DNA from: Photobacterium arenosum
GTDB lineage: Bacteria > Pseudomonadota > Gammaproteobacteria > Enterobacterales > Vibrionaceae
Reading direction: 5' to 3'
NCBI RefSeq assembly: GCF_014841115.1
Contig: NZ_JACYTP010000001.1
Coordinates: 248,001-312,000, forward strand
Length of the DNA: 64,000 nucleotides
Shown: in pieces, positions 62,430 to 64,000 of the stretch
Position numbering within the stretch: position 1 is the first letter of the stretch
How the letters are laid out: each line of letters starts with the position of its first letter
Translations under genes and position numbers: made by a program
Notes under the pieces: generated by a model
What the model was told of the DNA's origin: nothing
Seen by the model: only the letters and a program-made list of their open reading frames with translations
Databases searched by the model: none

Positions 62430-62460
62430 GAAAAAAGGAGCGCATTGCGCTCCTTTTTTC
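62430..62460. terminator. Bidirectional terminator between the small gene and gcvT
   Basis: AAAAAGGAGCGCA (62432-62444) pairs with the mirrored GCGCTCCTTTTT (62447-62458), with A- and T-runs on both sides. It lies between convergent stops. Confidence 0.9.
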
Positions 62461-62496
62461 ATTTTTATCAACAGGCTTCACTGCTGACAGCAACCA

Positions 62497-63615
62497 TTAA
62501 CCACGGTAATAACGCTGTGGTACGAACGGCATTTTCTCCACTGTCATTGGCAGTTTCTTCCCGCGAACTTCAGCGAAAATCTCAGTACCAATCGTGGCGA
62601 GCTCAGTTTTTACATAAGCCATAGCAACCGGGGCTTCTTTCGTTGGCCCAAACGTACCGCTGGTCACAATGCCAATTTCGTTATCGTCAGCATCAAACAG
62701 CTTGCTGCCTTCACGTACTGGCGCTTTCGACTGACCAATCAAACCAACACGTTTGCGGGCTACATCTTTAGTCGCAATCTGATTCAGAATCAGTTCTGCG
62801 CCGGGGAATCCCCCCGCACGTTCACCATCAGCACGGCGAGGCTTACTGATACCCCATAACAAGCTGGCTTCTACCGGCGTAGTAGTGGTATCAATGTCAT
62901 GGCCATACAGGCACAGGCCACACTCAAGGCGCAGTGAATCTCGTGCACCCAGACCAATCCACTCAACTTCTCCGTAGGCAAGCAATGTACGCGCCAGCTC
63001 TTCCGCCTTATCTGACGGCACGGAAATTTCGTAACCGTCTTCACCTGTGTATCCAGAACGGCTGATATAGCATTCTGCGCCCAGCAGTTCCAGTTTAGTG
63101 GCGTCCATAAACAGCATATCGCTGACGGCAGGATTCAGACGCGCCAGCACCTCGGCCGCTTTCGGACCTTGCAGAGCAAGCAACGCACGATCGTCAATAA
63201 TTTCCAGCGTCACATCAGCAGGAAGGTGCGCCTGAATGTGTGTAATGTCTTGATCTTTACACGCCGCATTGACCACAACAAACAAATGATCACCGAAATT
63301 GGTCACCATCAGATCATCTAAAATGCCACCGTTTTCGTTAGTAAAGAAAGCATAACGCTGCTTGCCATCCGGCAGATCGATGATGTCGACAGGGACCAGT
63401 GTTTCCAGGGCTTTCGCCGCATTTTCGCCATGTAAACGCAGCTGACCCATGTGGGAAACATCAAACAAACCGGCTGATTCACGGCAATGGATATGCTCTT
63501 TACGCACGCCCAGCGCGTATTGCACTGGCATGTCGTAACCTGCAAACGGAACCATTTTGGCACCCATCTCAATGTGAAGGGCATGCAAAGGTGTAACAAG
63601 AAGATCCTGAGACAT
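62497..63615 (-). CDS. gcvT: Aminomethyltransferase (T protein of glycine cleavage)
   Basis: GcvT transfers the aminomethyl carbon from the H protein to tetrahydrofolate. The 372-residue protein has FAGYDMPVQYALGVRKEH, SAGLFDVSHMGQLRLHG (the conserved Asp of DVSHMG), GYTGEDGYEISVP and GLGARDSLRLECGLCLYG in order. The ribosome site GGAG lies nine bases upstream. The gcvH and gcvP genes are not in the window. It is transcribed from the promoter at 63732-63759, downstream of a cupin regulator gene on the same strand. Confidence 0.95.
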   Translation of the reverse strand: MSQDLLVTPLHALHIEMGAKMVPFAGYDMPVQYALGVRKEHIHCRESAGLFDVSHMGQLRLHGENAAKALETLVPVDIIDLPDGKQRYAFFTNENGGILDDLMVTNFGDHLFVVVNAACKDQDITHIQAHLPADVTLEIIDDRALLALQGPKAAEVLARLNPAVSDMLFMDATKLELLGAECYISRSGYTGEDGYEISVPSDKAEELARTLLAYGEVEWIGLGARDSLRLECGLCLYGHDIDTTTTPVEASLLWGISKPRRADGERAGGFPGAELILNQIATKDVARKRVGLIGQSKAPVREGSKLFDADDNEIGIVTSGTFGPTKEAPVAMAYVKTELATIGTEIFAEVRGKKLPMTVEKMPFVPQRYYRG

Positions 63616-63731
63616 TGATATTTACTCCATTCACCGCACAGCGGCTGTTGCATCAATTTCTGTGGCAGATTGACTTAACCTGTCACGTGTAGATGTTGCT
63701 AGCAGGCAGATAAACTGTATCTCTGTTTCCA

Positions 63732-63759
63732 ATAGTAGATAAAGTTTCTTATCTCTCAA
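63732..63759 (-). promoter_or_regulatory. gcvT promoter with inverted repeat filling the spacer
   Basis: On the minus strand TTGAGA (63754-63759) and TACTAT (63732-63737) are 16 bases apart. The whole spacer (63738-63753) is the dyad GATAA-N6-TTATC. A repressor binding there would block the promoter; the upstream cupin regulator is a candidate. Confidence 0.5.
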
Positions 63760-63779
63760 CCTAGCCGTTCTCAAAGTGC

Positions 63780-63807
63780 GACAGAGGCTGTGTTTCATCC
63801 CTCTGTC
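63780..63807 (-). terminator. Hairpin after the cupin regulator gene
   Basis: GACAGAGG (63780-63787) and CCTCTGTC (63800-63807) form an 8-bp stem with a 12-base loop, 30 bases after the regulator stop on the minus strand. A T-run is lacking. Confidence 0.45.
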
Positions 63808-63837
63808 ATTGTGTCTGTTACCGCGATAACGCGACGG

Positions 63838-64000
63838 TTATGACGCTGTCACCCAAAGAATAAGTGCGTCTTCATCACTGACCGAAACCAGCATGTGCCC
63901 CATGGTGGCATCGTAGTACACTGAATCACCTTCACTCAGGCGTACCGGTTCATAGAACTCAGAAAAAAAAGTAATTTTGCCGGACAGCACAAGTAAAAAC
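63838..64000 (-). CDS. C-terminal end of a cupin-type (HTH-cupin) transcriptional regulator, truncated by the window
   Basis: Only the last 53 codons are visible: FLLVLSGKITFFSEFYEP, then LSEGDSVYYDATMGHMLVSV and a TAA at 63838-63840. This is the end of a cupin domain with its final histidine, as in XRE-family regulators with a C-terminal sensor cupin (PuuR-like). The DNA-binding part lies outside. Such a gene next to gcvT is known in vibrios, so it may regulate the glycine cleavage genes. Confidence 0.75.
   Translation of the reverse strand, partial: FLLVLSGKITFFSEFYEPVRLSEGDSVYYDATMGHMLVSVSDEDALILWVTAS

Noticed and set aside
63616-63837. Expected glycine riboswitch before gcvT
   Set aside because: I looked for the conserved glycine-riboswitch blocks on the minus strand and did not find them.

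Overview
The window reads as chromosomal DNA of a marine gammaproteobacterium of the Vibrionaceae type. Chitin genes (beta-hexosaminidase, nagA, a protease with a chitin-binding tail), a Na+/H+ antiporter NhaD, KtrAB, CheV, a Cti lipid isomerase and several Vibrio-type proteins of unknown function support this. Grimontia/Enterovibrio/Photobacterium relatives are possible, but the genus cannot be fixed from the sequence alone. Neighbours of gcvT, ltaE and DUF368 recall the second chromosome of vibrios; that is an inference. There is no rRNA, tRNA, prophage, insertion sequence or CRISPR. The ends cut two genes: a hexosaminidase (5' end missing) and a cupin-type regulator (5' end missing).

Layout. 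1-2.3 kb: hexosaminidase tail and a VOC protein. 2.4-6.9 kb: TPP riboswitch and thiD-thiZ-thiX-thiY-tenA, a pyrimidine salvage operon for thiamine. 7-9 kb: KtrAB potassium uptake. 9-21 kb: TetR/GST pair, YaeQ, YceH, a REC-GGDEF protein, the cis/trans fatty-acid isomerase Cti, a DUF2797 protein, a lipoprotein with a degenerate protease domain, a kinase-like phosphotransferase, a thioesterase and an M48 lipoprotein protease. 21-33 kb: trypsin-like protease with chitin-binding domain, OmpA porin, FAD oxidoreductase, periplasmic DNA ligase LigE, isochorismatase-like hydrolase, NagA, CheV. 33.2-37.3 kb: a pdsO / pdsR-pdsS set, normally the regulatory part of the proteobacterial dedicated sortase system, but with no sortase or LPXTG target in the window. 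A well-initiated 61-residue membrane protein follows pdsO. 37-47 kb: DUF368 lipid-carrier translocase, SCO protein, Lpp facing an L,D-transpeptidase, a fatty-acid desaturase, MsrPQ, a 2-oxoglutarate oxygenase. 48-64 kb: threonine aldolase, NhaD, secreted endonuclease, DacA, SgrR with an unexplained divergent terminator, lipase, sphingomyelinase, aromatic aminotransferase with a TyrR-type box, and gcvT behind a promoter whose spacer is an inverted repeat.

Themes. Several genes act on the envelope: Lpp and its likely transpeptidase, DacA, DUF368, OmpA proteins, Cti plus desaturase for membrane fluidity, and MsrPQ for periplasmic repair. Another group handles external polymers: chitin, DNA, protein and membrane lipids. 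The strongest leads are the sortase-less pds locus with a CBM9-like sensor, the degenerate retropepsin lipoprotein, the possible small RNA opposite sgrR, and several palindromic operators (NagC-like, TyrR-like, Fur-like and one at gcvT). All product names come from reading the translated sequences; no database search was run.
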